IMG/VR virus record: IMGVR_UViG_3300030103_003573
Span: 335 to 64,334 of that record
Length of the DNA: 64,000 nucleotides
Direction: 5' to 3' (one strand)
Source: a virus
This document shows positions 46,971-55,043 of this stretch, piece by piece. Each line of letters starts with the position of its first letter. Within the stretch, counting starts at the first letter, position 1. Made by a program: the position numbers and the translations under genes. The notes below the pieces were generated by a model, which was not told the DNA's origin, made no database searches, and was given only the letters and a program-made list of their open reading frames with translations.

Positions 46971-47191
46971 TTTACTGCGTCGCTGTCGTGCTTCTTCTTC
47001 GAGACGAGCACCATCTTTTCGATAGTAACATCTTCTATGACATGGATGGTCTGGACGTAATCAAGGGATTCCGAGATATCATTTAGCATGGTTTTGATAT
47101 CAGCCTCTGGCGTCAGGGGGTAGCGGTCGTGGGCAGAATTGAATATGAACTCCGCTTTGTAATATATTTTTGATGTTGTTGATTTACTCAT
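46967..47191 (-). CDS. Hypothetical protein, 74 aa
   Basis: Beta strands (YYKAEFIF, YVQTIHVIEDVTIEKMVLV) separated by an acidic helix suggest a small alpha/beta fold. Coupled by ATGA overlaps to the genes on both sides, hence one operon with the helicase. Confidence 0.58.
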   Translation of the reverse strand: MSKSTTSKIYYKAEFIFNSAHDRYPLTPEADIKTMLNDISESLDYVQTIHVIEDVTIEKMVLVSKKKHDSDAVK

Positions 47192-47385
47192 TTGTTTTTT
47201 TGTTTGTGGTTTCGCTTTGTGACAGGCCCGATGCGGGTCGTCGATTCTTTTCTCAATATTTCTACGGCGTGTTGCAGCTCCCTCTTGAGGTCGCTATCAG
47301 GAAGTTTCTTAATACCGTTTTTCAAAACCATCTCAGCGCAAGTGCGCCGGATAGCTGGCATGTATTTCCTTACGTCGATTATCAT
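47188..47385 (-). CDS. Hypothetical basic protein, 65 aa
   Basis: A short helical, Lys/Arg-rich protein (ELQHAVEILRKEST, ending KRNHKQKNK). Its ATG overlaps the helicase stop (TAATG). Could be a helicase partner. No family recognised. Confidence 0.58.
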   Translation of the reverse strand: MIIDVRKYMPAIRRTCAEMVLKNGIKKLPDSDLKRELQHAVEILRKESTTRIGPVTKRNHKQKNK

Positions 47386-48719
47386 TATTCGTGGAGGTCC
47401 AAGTGGTTCTCAATCTTGCGGTTGATGCTACGCATTACATGCTCCTCGATAGAGTTGGCTGCAACCAGCACCTGTTGCAAGGCGTCTGACTTAGCACCGT
47501 TGCGGTGAATCCTACCAAGCACCTGCTGGTAATCCTTACTGTTAAACGTAGGACAGATGAAGGAGACACGGGGGCGCATACCTTGGATGTCATGCAACGA
47601 TATGCCGGTGCCACCCGCGCTGATGTTGCACACGATACAGTGTGACTCATCACGTTGGAACTCATCGATGACGAACTGTCTTTCATGCGGTTTTTGTGAG
47701 CCGTCAATCTTTCCACAATGGAGGCGAGCAGTGAGCGCGTCCACCGTATCAGAAAAGTTCACAAACAAGACAACGCTACTTCCAGCAGCCATTGCATTCT
47801 CTGCCATGTCAGCCAGATCAACTGCCTTGTAACTCTCAGCAAGCTGGCGAGCACGTAGCAGGTTCACCAGAACATACTCGCTGTCAGTCACCGTGCCCTT
47901 GTGAATGAACTCATCAATGATCTTAGGCGTCAGGCCGATGTCATCGTAAGCCTTCAGAATCTTAGCGTTAGATCTGAAGTTCACAGGCGTAGTGAAAACG
48001 CGGTTGTTCCTGAATGAATCAGGGAAGTCCTCAATCGAAAGGCGGTGAGTGTTCACCCCATACATCTTGGAACGGAGGCGCGGTAGCTTGGTGCGGTCAG
48101 TCATCTTCCAGCGCCTCCATTGATCTTGCGTTACGCCATGCTGCTTCATGAAAGACCAGAAGTGATACAGCGTGCCCTTGCTATAATTGTTAGAATGTAG
48201 ACCAAGGATGTAACCCAGAGCCTTCATCTCACTAGCATCCTCGCAAGGTGTGCCAGACATGCAATGGATACGGTAACCCTGATCAACAAGTTGGATAGCC
48301 ATCTTGCTGTTAGTAGTGTTCATGCCTTTGCACTTGTGAACCTCATCGATCATGATGAGCGTATCGGTTGGAAGCTCCCGCTCATTCCAGACATAGGAGA
48401 CAAACTTCTTACCAGTCTTGGTGACCTTGGTAACCTTGTCCAGATACTTGGTGTTACCTGTTTTTAGTCTTTCCAAGTTAAGGATGAACACTGGCTTGAT
48501 GCCAACCTCCTCCATCTCTCGCTCCCATGAGGGGAGCACTGCCTTTGGTGCAATGATTGCAACCGGCTTGCCATAGTCACGGGCTAGGTGACAAGCCACG
48601 ATTGTCTTGCCCGTTCCCATGTGAGAGGAGTCGAGCGTGTTGCGACCAGAGAGCAGCACCTTCAGGAAGAAGGCAACTGCTAGGACTTGCGGTGGGAATA
48701 ATACTTTAGGAATTATCAT
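47385..48719 (-). CDS. SF2/SNF2-like DNA helicase-translocase, 444 aa
   Basis: A DEAD/SNF2-type ATPase with motif I GTGKT (35-39), motif II DEVH (125-128), motif III SGTP (155-158), motif V SAGGTGISLHD and motif VI VLGRIHRNGAKS. The order of the two RecA domains matches SNF2/RAD54-type translocases. It may remodel protein-DNA complexes or assist replication or recombination. It lies downstream of the VWA gene and heads a coupled string of four small genes. Its 5' region has a conserved hairpin leader. Confidence 0.8.
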   Translation of the reverse strand: MIIPKVLFPPQVLAVAFFLKVLLSGRNTLDSSHMGTGKTIVACHLARDYGKPVAIIAPKAVLPSWEREMEEVGIKPVFILNLERLKTGNTKYLDKVTKVTKTGKKFVSYVWNERELPTDTLIMIDEVHKCKGMNTTNSKMAIQLVDQGYRIHCMSGTPCEDASEMKALGYILGLHSNNYSKGTLYHFWSFMKQHGVTQDQWRRWKMTDRTKLPRLRSKMYGVNTHRLSIEDFPDSFRNNRVFTTPVNFRSNAKILKAYDDIGLTPKIIDEFIHKGTVTDSEYVLVNLLRARQLAESYKAVDLADMAENAMAAGSSVVLFVNFSDTVDALTARLHCGKIDGSQKPHERQFVIDEFQRDESHCIVCNISAGGTGISLHDIQGMRPRVSFICPTFNSKDYQQVLGRIHRNGAKSDALQQVLVAANSIEEHVMRSINRKIENHLDLHE

Positions 48720-48741
48720 TTTCTTTTGTTGTTATGTTGCT

Positions 48742-48780
48742 GCCCCTTTTGTCAGGCAAGGGGCCAGCCGTCAATTATTT
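48742..48780 (-). promoter_or_regulatory. Hairpin leader of the helicase gene
   Basis: On the minus strand CCCCTT pairs with AAGGGG around the loop GCCTGACAA (48743-48763; one further G-C pair at the base), preceded by AATTGACGGCTG. The same leader with the same loop occurs at 51360, with a compensated base pair in the stem. Confidence 0.7.
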
Positions 48781-50283
48781 TCAACCAAGGTCCACTGGGA
48801 GCCAAGTGCCCCAAGGGTAGAGCTTCTCTCCCTGCCAGCCGTAGTCCAGCCAGACAACCTTGTAATCATACGGTTCCTCATCAGGCATCCGACTCCAATC
48901 AGTCTCACCATCAGTGAAGAAGAACAACGCACTGATCTCCTGATCGAGCTGCTCCTTCTCGATATAGGTGAACACCTTGTCCAACTCAGTCCACCCGTTC
49001 CCGAGGCTGGTGAGCTTATCAGGAAATGGATCACCGTAGTTAAGGTCCACAACCTCACCGACCTCATCGTCAATGGGGATCAGGATCACTCTTGAGAACT
49101 CCTTGTTGAGAGCAAACTCTTGAGCACGGGCGATCTGATCTTTCAACTCAGACTCACCAATGGAGCCAGACATATCGAATGCGAATGCCACCGTGCCAAG
49201 GGTTGGCTTGTCCCGTGCATCACCAAGGCATCCCGTTGTGACATACGTATCATGATCGTATGGTGAACCCCACTTGGGATCTGTCATGTCATCCAGCACA
49301 TCGGCCAGCAGTTCATCCCAAGGAACGGGATCACCGTGAACCTCATGCGCTGCTTCAGCAGCCCTTGCTTCCTTTAGATCTTTTTCAGATAAGAAAGTCT
49401 CACCCTTTCTCTCAGCAATAGATGAGCTGAGAACTACGGAGTTGATATTCTCTCGCTCCTGCTTCTCAACTTCTTCCAGCGTGGAGCCTTCAGGAATCTC
49501 AGGAGGAAGAACATCACCACCAAGTGAAGAGTCACCATGATCTGATTGGCTGGCACCAATGCTGTCAGCAATCGATTGACCATCGTCACCGTCCTGCTGG
49601 TCATCACCATCGCCGGTTCCATCGTCACCGTCCTGCTGATCGTCACCGTCCTGCTGATCGTCACCGTCCTGCTGGTCGCCATCCTCGGAAGGATCAGGAC
49701 TCTTCATGAGCAGTTGATAGATGCCCCTGATTGTCATGTTCCCATACCCACTGATCACTTGCTCACGGGGATCCATGTTCTGCTTCTTACCTTCAGCAAG
49801 GAGAGGATCATGGCAGGGTGTGAACTTACCATGCTCATCCTCAAACTCTATGATCGGGAATGGAGTGAAGCCGATCTTAGGTTCAAGGCTTAGGTTACGC
49901 TGGTGGATAATCCAGTTGTGATGAAAGTCCATAGCACGATTTGCATTCGCTCTGTCCTTCAGATCTGCAAACCTGATAGAGTCCATGCTGAATTTGTGGG
50001 AGCCTTCATGAACCCAGAGGAATGAAACATTCCCTTCAGGATCCTCCAATGCCTCCAGCCGTAGCATCCCCTTGGGATTGACCAGCACGGAGGTGTTACT
50101 GATAGCAGCAAAGTGTCCACATATCTCAGTATGTGGACACAAATACCACTTCATGCCAATGAGACCATCATAGATCTCAGGGGCATACCGCTTGCATCTA
50201 CGCAACCCAGCAGCAATCAGGTCGCTACCCCTGACTGATGGTGAGAAGCGTTCAAGCACATCTTCTAATTTCTTCTTAGCCAT
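48781..50283 (-). CDS. VWA-domain protein with N-terminal metallopeptidase-like domain (DUF2201-type), 500 aa
   Basis: The N-terminal domain has WVHEGSHKF (HExxH at 92-96) followed by NANRAMDFHHNWIIHQ, the pattern of the putative metallopeptidase domain of DUF2201 proteins. A flexible acidic linker (about 200-235) consists of DQQDGD repeats. The C-terminal VWA-like domain has a MIDAS: DMSGSIG (370-376), GWTEL (Thr432) and FTDGET (Asp458). It is the partner type of MoxR AAA+ ATPases and lies two genes downstream of one here. Target unknown. The acidic linker is encoded by an 18-base tandem repeat near 49621. Confidence 0.8.
   Translation of the reverse strand: MAKKKLEDVLERFSPSVRGSDLIAAGLRRCKRYAPEIYDGLIGMKWYLCPHTEICGHFAAISNTSVLVNPKGMLRLEALEDPEGNVSFLWVHEGSHKFSMDSIRFADLKDRANANRAMDFHHNWIIHQRNLSLEPKIGFTPFPIIEFEDEHGKFTPCHDPLLAEGKKQNMDPREQVISGYGNMTIRGIYQLLMKSPDPSEDGDQQDGDDQQDGDDQQDGDDGTGDGDDQQDGDDGQSIADSIGASQSDHGDSSLGGDVLPPEIPEGSTLEEVEKQERENINSVVLSSSIAERKGETFLSEKDLKEARAAEAAHEVHGDPVPWDELLADVLDDMTDPKWGSPYDHDTYVTTGCLGDARDKPTLGTVAFAFDMSGSIGESELKDQIARAQEFALNKEFSRVILIPIDDEVGEVVDLNYGDPFPDKLTSLGNGWTELDKVFTYIEKEQLDQEISALFFFTDGETDWSRMPDEEPYDYKVVWLDYGWQGEKLYPWGTWLPVDLG
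49621..49675. repeat. 18-bp tandem repeat in the VWA linker
   Basis: Three consecutive 18-base units, with a further degenerate copy at about 49583, encode the DQQDGD repeats of the VWA linker. Unit slippage would lengthen or shorten the linker without frame change. Confidence 0.75.
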
Positions 50284-50319
50284 TATGTTGTTTTGTTATT
50301 TTTGCATTAACACTCGGAA

Positions 50320-50337
50320 GGTTAACGGGCGTTAACC
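50320..50337. promoter_or_regulatory. Double palindrome, site 1
   Basis: GGTTAACGGGCGTTAACC: two GTTAAC hexamers with a four-base spacer. It overlaps the stop codon of the DUF3150-like gene and lies about 45 bases upstream of the VWA start. There is no T-tract. Confidence 0.8.
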
Positions 50338-51330
50338 CCATGACATCATGTCATCCTTTGCCTCCTCGATTATGGCAGCGCCCTTCACGATAAGATCGAT
50401 TGCCTCCTCCCTTTCAGGCGGCGCGGCATTCTTCATGTCCACATGCTGAATGCTACTTGCAGCCGTGTTGAATACCTTGCTGAGTTTATCAGCTACAACG
50501 TCCGAGATATTGTAGCGTGCCATAAGATCCTTGGCACCAGTGAGCGCCTCTTGAATCTCTGTCACCCGCTTCTGAGTCACCCTACCATTCTTATCAGTGT
50601 GGGACTTGTGGAGTGACTTGGCATTGTCCCGCATACTCTTCACAAGATACTCAACAGCATTCAGCATGTTGTTATCTTGCAGCGTCTTGTTATGGTGGAC
50701 TTGAGCAGCCGTCTTGTTCTTCACCTCATTGGTAATGGCAGTGAGGAATCCGCTACGGCCAACCTCTTCAGGCTCCGTGTAGAAGATAGCCTCGATACGG
50801 AACCAGCTCTTGAGATCATCCACACTAGGGTAGTTCATCTCCCTTGCGTTCATACCGATGCGTGCTTTCGATCTTGCGAGCATCGTATCGTATTCCAACT
50901 CAAGGTCAGGACGAACCCTGTTGATCTCAGCATTGTGCTTGTCAATCCAATGCTCCATTGCAGCACGCTCTGAAGCAGCGATGCTGTATCCTCCAGCGGC
51001 ACTTGGCATGAGCCTCCCGATGAAGCCAGCAGCCTTTGCCGCTTTGCCAAGGTGATCACTGGAATCAAAGATGGAGTTGAATGATCGTCCGATCTTGGCG
51101 ATCTTACCAAGGGCACACTTGGGTTCCTCTTGTTTTGTTCTGTAAGGAACAGGTTTGAACATCGTGTCCCGACAACGGGCACTGGTTGAACCCGTGAGTT
51201 CCTTGATGGTAACTGATGCGTTCTTCAGGTTCTTACTATTCTTGGTCCATGTTGTTTTGACAGTGGGAACAACACGGATAGTTGAATGGATAGAACTTGG
51301 AGCCGACAATTTATTGAATGATTGTTTCAT
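50332..51330 (-). CDS. DUF3150-like protein, 332 aa
   Basis: Helical, basic protein between the MoxR and VWA genes. Residues about 140-185 (YDTMLARSKARIGMNAREMN, then YPSVDDLKSWF and IEAIFYTEPE) resemble DUF3150 proteins, which in other phages are the third member of AAA/DUF3150/VWA sets. The match is by eye and moderate. No enzymatic motif. It might be the substrate adaptor or scaffold of the AAA-VWA machine. An A-rich leader precedes the ATG at 51330. Confidence 0.62.
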   Translation of the reverse strand: MKQSFNKLSAPSSIHSTIRVVPTVKTTWTKNSKNLKNASVTIKELTGSTSARCRDTMFKPVPYRTKQEEPKCALGKIAKIGRSFNSIFDSSDHLGKAAKAAGFIGRLMPSAAGGYSIAASERAAMEHWIDKHNAEINRVRPDLELEYDTMLARSKARIGMNAREMNYPSVDDLKSWFRIEAIFYTEPEEVGRSGFLTAITNEVKNKTAAQVHHNKTLQDNNMLNAVEYLVKSMRDNAKSLHKSHTDKNGRVTQKRVTEIQEALTGAKDLMARYNISDVVADKLSKVFNTAASSIQHVDMKNAAPPEREEAIDLIVKGAAIIEEAKDDMMSWG

Positions 51331-51359
51331 TTATCTTTTTACTTTTGATTGAACCGAAA

Positions 51360-51408
51360 CCGCTTTTGTCAGGCAAGCGGACAGCCGTCAATTCTTTTCT
51401 AATAAAGT
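51360..51408 (-). promoter_or_regulatory. Hairpin leader of the DUF3150-like gene
   Basis: On the minus strand CCGCTT pairs with AAGCGG around GCCTGACAA (51360-51380), preceded by a 24-base block (51385-51408) identical to 52810-52833. Compared with the helicase leader the third stem pair is G-C instead of C-G while the loop is unchanged. Confidence 0.7.
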
Positions 51409-51420
51409 AGATAAGGGGAA

Positions 51421-51438
51421 GGTTAACGGGCGTTAACC
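51421..51438. promoter_or_regulatory. Double palindrome, site 2
   Basis: GGTTAACGGGCGTTAACC, 13 bases beyond the MoxR gene stop and about 100 bases upstream of the DUF3150-like gene start, identical to site 1. Confidence 0.8.
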
Positions 51439-51450
51439 CTCCCCCCGCTG

Positions 51451-52749
51451 CTACTTGAGGGAGGAAGCACTGGCACACTGAGCAAGATCCACTCCCTTGT
51501 ATTGGCACTGGTCGTATAGATACTCAGCCACTCCCTTGTGCAATGCACCAAGGAGATCATGAGTGAACCAGCCAGTCAGTTGCTTGTTGTGCAAGGCAAC
51601 CTCCAATCCCTGATCAGAGATCTCCTGCTCCTGACAGAGTAGATCAAGAGCACCGATACAGAATCGATACTGTTTGTCAGGACTGTCAGGCAAGGCAGTG
51701 TGATCACCGGCCTTGAACTTCTTCACATCTTCAATGATGTGACGGGTAGTGCCAATCCACTGAGCACACTTCTCACCCTGCTCTCTTCCAAGGTAGCCAA
51801 TCAGCATTGCCTCGAAAGCATCAGAGCGGTAGTCGCCCCAAGGTAACATGGCAGCACGGGCGGCACGCTCATACGTTCTTCCCGTTGCAGCTTGCTGTCC
51901 ACGGTAGGACTCAACTCCCTTGAGAGGATCATGCTTGGCACTACGCTTCTCAAACTCCAGCCACTGAGTGACCTTGCTGGTCGCACACTTGTGACCGGCG
52001 GGATCTTCAATCACTGCTTTGACAGCGAGCACATCCTTTATCCTGAAGGGAAGTGACTCAAGCATGGACTCCAAACTGAGTGAAGGATCGTTCTTCAGAT
52101 CAGCAAGGAGAACTTCCAGATCAGGTTTGCTGGTAGTAAGCAGCGCCCTGTTCTGGAAAGGGAGCGGAACGATCTTGGAGTTGGCACCATCGTAAGGACG
52201 GTTACCCGTTCCAACAATCAGCATGTTGTCAGCACACTTGAACCCTCCCAGCATCGGACCTTCCCATTCAGTCCCGACTCTGATTGGCATCATGTCATCA
52301 TCCAGAACAACCTTACCTGCTTTGTCCCTTTTGTATTTAGCAACCTCGCCATCAGGATGGAATAGATCCTGAAACTGATTGTATGAATGGGCCGAGCCGT
52401 TTCCGATCTCCTCGATATTGTAGATGCCACGATCACTGCCATGCTCATCATACAGCGGGACATCAACCTTGTTAGGAGGACCCTTGAGTAGTGGACCTCC
52501 GGGATCCGCTTGGTTTGGATATATCTGGCCACCATACACAGAGTAAGGTTGCTCCGTGAAGTTAGTCCGTTTTATCCAGACCGCTCCGATCACGGCAGCC
52601 AGCCTCTTCACCAGCCAACTCTTACCAGAGCCAGCAGCTCCAAGCTGAATGAGGAAGGGATCCTTCTGGACCATGCAAGCAAGTGCAAGGATCAGCATTG
52701 TGTGGAGGGATACATCATTGCCCATACGGGCTTCATCTTGTGGTTTCAT
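51451..52749 (-). CDS. MoxR-type AAA+ ATPase, 432 aa
   Basis: Walker A GAAGSGKS, Walker B with two acids (GIYNIEEIGNG), sensor 1 region IVGTGNRP and a C-terminal helical lid identify a MoxR/CobS-like AAA+ ATPase. The ATG at 52749 follows the same kind of A-rich leader as the neighbours; an upstream in-frame ATG at 52785 lies inside that leader and is rejected. MoxR ATPases work with VWA proteins, here encoded 1.2 kb downstream, to remodel or load metal into target complexes. Confidence 0.82.
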   Translation of the reverse strand: MKPQDEARMGNDVSLHTMLILALACMVQKDPFLIQLGAAGSGKSWLVKRLAAVIGAVWIKRTNFTEQPYSVYGGQIYPNQADPGGPLLKGPPNKVDVPLYDEHGSDRGIYNIEEIGNGSAHSYNQFQDLFHPDGEVAKYKRDKAGKVVLDDDMMPIRVGTEWEGPMLGGFKCADNMLIVGTGNRPYDGANSKIVPLPFQNRALLTTSKPDLEVLLADLKNDPSLSLESMLESLPFRIKDVLAVKAVIEDPAGHKCATSKVTQWLEFEKRSAKHDPLKGVESYRGQQAATGRTYERAARAAMLPWGDYRSDAFEAMLIGYLGREQGEKCAQWIGTTRHIIEDVKKFKAGDHTALPDSPDKQYRFCIGALDLLCQEQEISDQGLEVALHNKQLTGWFTHDLLGALHKGVAEYLYDQCQYKGVDLAQCASASSLK

Positions 52750-52809
52750 TATTACGTTTTGTTGTTTTACTTTTAAGGTGCCCATCCTTTAGAGCGGCGA
52801 TGAGCTTCT

Positions 52810-52833
52810 CCGTCAATTCTTTTCTAATAAAGT
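52810..52833 (-). repeat. 24-bp intergenic repeat, second copy
   Basis: Identical to 51385-51408; on the minus strand it ends in AATTGACGG. Here it precedes the MoxR gene. The adjoining sequence can form a different hairpin (GCTCATC with GATGGGC), so only the TTGACGG block is conserved among the three leaders. Confidence 0.7.
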
Positions 52834-52862
52834 TAAGAAGGGGTAGAGTGTTTACAGGGTAG

Positions 52863-52880
52863 GGTTAACGGTCGTTAACC
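52863..52880. promoter_or_regulatory. Double palindrome, site 3
   Basis: GGTTAACGGTCGTTAACC, overlapping the stop of the membrane protein gene and about 120 bases upstream of the MoxR start. The spacer is GGTC instead of GGGC. Confidence 0.78.
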
Positions 52881-53363
52881 TTCCAAGTAGTCTTGGAGCT
52901 TTCGAGGGTTAACCTTTATCCCTTCCCCATCAGTAGATGCAAAGGGAGGATCTTCAGTAGAAGTCTCAGCATAACGCCAACCGATAGGATGAGGGTGAGC
53001 AGGAGGCATGGCTCCCTTGTCAATCAAGCGTTCAAGATGTTCGCGATCCATTTGCTCAAGCGTTTTCCAATATGGTGTACGCTTCCTTTTGAAGATGGTA
53101 GTGTGCTCAATCAGATCATCATCGATCTTCTTATTTACCTCTTCATCAATTAGCAGGTTGATGTTCTCAAGATCCCACTTGGTGGCAAAGCTAAACCCTG
53201 CCGCCAATATGGCGAGGATATAGGACAAGGCGATGCCGGTGAGTCCAGCGGTATAGTCACCATGCAAGATGGGGACAGTCCAGATCAGGGCTGATGCAAT
53301 GGACACAACAAGGGCGGCACGGAGCAGCCACAGTTTTACTTTGAGTTTAGTTCTCAGTTTCAT
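52875..53363 (-). CDS. Membrane protein with two N-terminal helices, 162 aa
   Basis: Two transmembrane segments (about residues 12-29 and 37-59) are followed by a charged cytoplasmic or periplasmic helical domain and a Pro/His-rich part. No signal peptidase site. It lies between the MoxR gene and two small unknowns, so it may anchor the AAA-VWA machine at the inner membrane. This is inference from gene order only. Confidence 0.62.
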   Translation of the reverse strand: MKLRTKLKVKLWLLRAALVVSIASALIWTVPILHGDYTAGLTGIALSYILAILAAGFSFATKWDLENINLLIDEEVNKKIDDDLIEHTTIFKRKRTPYWKTLEQMDREHLERLIDKGAMPPAHPHPIGWRYAETSTEDPPFASTDGEGIKVNPRKLQDYLEG

Positions 53364-53416
53364 TTGTTTTGTTTTCGTTTAGTCATGCTTGCACTTTGCA
53401 AACACATCTCCACCGA

Positions 53417-53436
53417 GGGTTAACAAGCGTTAACCC
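53417..53436. promoter_or_regulatory. Double palindrome, site 4
   Basis: GGGTTAACAAGCGTTAACCC between the 127-residue gene and the membrane protein gene, about 63 bases upstream of the latter start. The spacer is AAGC, and the flanking sequence to about 53458 is shared with site 5. Confidence 0.8.
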
Positions 53437-53453
53437 TAAGCGGAAGGTGTCTA

Positions 53454-53837
53454 CTAACTCACTATTCCAAAAGTGACAGTGTTGCTCTCATGCTCTGCTC
53501 CACTTCCCTCTGGTCCGAATGAGGTAATGGTAATACAGCCACCGCCTTTCATAGTTTCCACATACCACTTTCCTTTTCTCTGGCGCACCTCGAAACCCAG
53601 ATTGAAAAGAACACTGGCTTGATTGATTCTCCTTTTGGTGAGTTGAGTCCAATGCCCTTTGCCATCTTCATCCTCACCAGTGTTCAAGGTCACCTTGTAA
53701 TGAGGGTAAGCAGCGGAATCTGACTCAGCAGGTTCAAATGAAACGATATCAGTTTCATACAGCTGGACGATAGTCTTGCAACCTTCATGCCTGATGGTTG
53801 TGGCTTTCTCGAATTTGTATTGTAATGGAGTTTCCAT
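53454..53837 (-). CDS. Hypothetical protein, 127 aa
   Basis: Beta-rich soluble protein (TIVQLYETDIVSFEP; YKVTLNTGEDEDGKGHWTQL) with a Gly-rich C-terminal part. No motif. Preceded by site 5 and an A-rich leader shared with the next gene upstream. Confidence 0.58.
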   Translation of the reverse strand: METPLQYKFEKATTIRHEGCKTIVQLYETDIVSFEPAESDSAAYPHYKVTLNTGEDEDGKGHWTQLTKRRINQASVLFNLGFEVRQRKGKWYVETMKGGGCITITSFGPEGSGAEHESNTVTFGIVS

Positions 53838-53840
53838 TGT

Positions 53841-53891
53841 CTTGTTTTGTTCTATTCGTTTTTACGTTTGAGGGTTAACAAGCGTTAACCC
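53841..53891. promoter_or_regulatory. Double palindrome, site 5, with 28-bp leader block
   Basis: GGGTTAACAAGCGTTAACCC at 53872-53891, about 44 bases upstream of the 127-residue gene. The adjoining 28 bases (53841-53868) are identical to 54281-54308 upstream of the 120-residue gene. Confidence 0.8.
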
Positions 53892-53909
53892 TAAGCGGAA
53901 GGTGTCTAC

Positions 53910-54272
53910 TTACGCAATGATCACCAATCCAGCACGGGACTCATCAATCTGATAAACCAAGGTGGTGAAGTGCTTGTCTCTGCCGGCAATGACAAGTTTC
54001 TTATTATCGTAATGGTAAACCTTGTCATTCACCCAGAAACGCACGCGGCCTATGTTCTCAATGAGACAGCGAGCCACATCTAGAGAGATACGAGTATGCT
54101 TCACAAACCCCCCATTTTCGGACAAGTGATCGACAAGATCATCTATCCACCAATCATGCATGTCACACACTTCTTCCCCGATGGGAAGATCATAGATGTC
54201 AATCCTTGGAACGATCCAATGCCCGTTGCTTCCGGTTTCCAATAGTCTTTTGAACTGCTTTGTTTTTGCCAT
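53910..54272 (-). CDS. Hypothetical protein, 120 aa
   Basis: Mixed alpha/beta protein with a Trp/Asp-rich patch (CDMHDWWIDDLVDHL, about residues 36-50) and a final beta section (FTTLVYQID). No recognisable family. Same type of leader as the previous gene. Confidence 0.58.
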   Translation of the reverse strand: MAKTKQFKRLLETGSNGHWIVPRIDIYDLPIGEEVCDMHDWWIDDLVDHLSENGGFVKHTRISLDVARCLIENIGRVRFWVNDKVYHYDNKKLVIAGRDKHFTTLVYQIDESRAGLVIIA

Positions 54273-54280
54273 TGTCTTAT

Positions 54281-54330
54281 CTTGTTTTGTTCTATTCGTT
54301 TTTACGTTCGAGGGTTAACGGGCGTTAACC
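54281..54330. promoter_or_regulatory. Double palindrome, site 6, with 28-bp leader block
   Basis: GGTTAACGGGCGTTAACC at 54313-54330, overlapping the stop of the 229-residue gene and about 49 bases upstream of the 120-residue gene. Positions 54281-54308 repeat the leader block at 53841. Confidence 0.8.
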
Positions 54331-55004
54331 TCAGCATGACCGGCGGCAAGATAGATCAGATCGTCAATCGCCTTCTTCCGGCCCTTGCCTTTCAACTCAG
54401 GCAGGTTCTTGCGTAGGATCTTGAGCGCAAGTTGCACGTTCTCCCTTGGAGTGTTTGCCTTTGCAGGAGCAGGAGCAGGAGCAGGAGCAGGGGAGAGGGG
54501 AACAACCGTGGAAGTCACAACAGCTTTCACCTTGTCACCGTTATCAGTGTTACCCTTGTTAGCCCTGTATTTGATTGCAAGATCAGAGGAACGAACCTTG
54601 CTCCATGTTGCCGATGATCCTTTATCCTCCTTGGTGACCTTTGCGCCATGCGCTTTCAAGGCTTCCATTGCGCCTTGCCAAGCGTCTTTCATCCGGTTGG
54701 AAATGTCATATTGATCTTTCGGGGTTTCAGCATGAAAGCCTGAGTATTTTACCCAGATTTTCATGGCAACGCGCAACTTGGCGTGGAGGCCGGTAGCTGC
54801 ATACGTTTTGACAACGTGGATAGCTACCGCATCATCTATTGAATACTTCCTTGCATAGTTGAATGATCTTTCTGCAAAGGATTCAATGGATTGGCTGAGT
54901 TTGATGCTGGAGGTTCCAAGCGCCTTGAACTCTTTTGAATCCATGCCAGCAACTCCAAGTTCTTTCAGGACAGCATTTGCAGTGGTATTGATATGATTAC
55001 TCAT
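54315..55004 (-). CDS. Helical protein with Ala-Pro linker, 229 aa
   Basis: An N-terminal helical domain (residues 1-110), then a PAPAPAPAPA linker near residue 175 and a basic C-terminal helical domain (LALKILRKNLPELKGKGRKK). The layout suggests an adaptor with two modules. It is the first gene of the leftward accessory cluster, so it would be the most highly expressed or the regulator. No domain recognised. Confidence 0.6.
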   Translation of the reverse strand: MSNHINTTANAVLKELGVAGMDSKEFKALGTSSIKLSQSIESFAERSFNYARKYSIDDAVAIHVVKTYAATGLHAKLRVAMKIWVKYSGFHAETPKDQYDISNRMKDAWQGAMEALKAHGAKVTKEDKGSSATWSKVRSSDLAIKYRANKGNTDNGDKVKAVVTSTVVPLSPAPAPAPAPAKANTPRENVQLALKILRKNLPELKGKGRKKAIDDLIYLAAGHAEVNAR

Positions 55005-55043
55005 CTTCTTGTATTGTTTTTACTTTTGTTGGATAGGGGAGAG

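Noticed and set aside
48764-52833. TTGACGG in the three leaders as a sigma70 -35 box
   Set aside because: No acceptable -10 sequence lies 16-18 bases downstream in any of the three copies; I keep it only as a conserved block.
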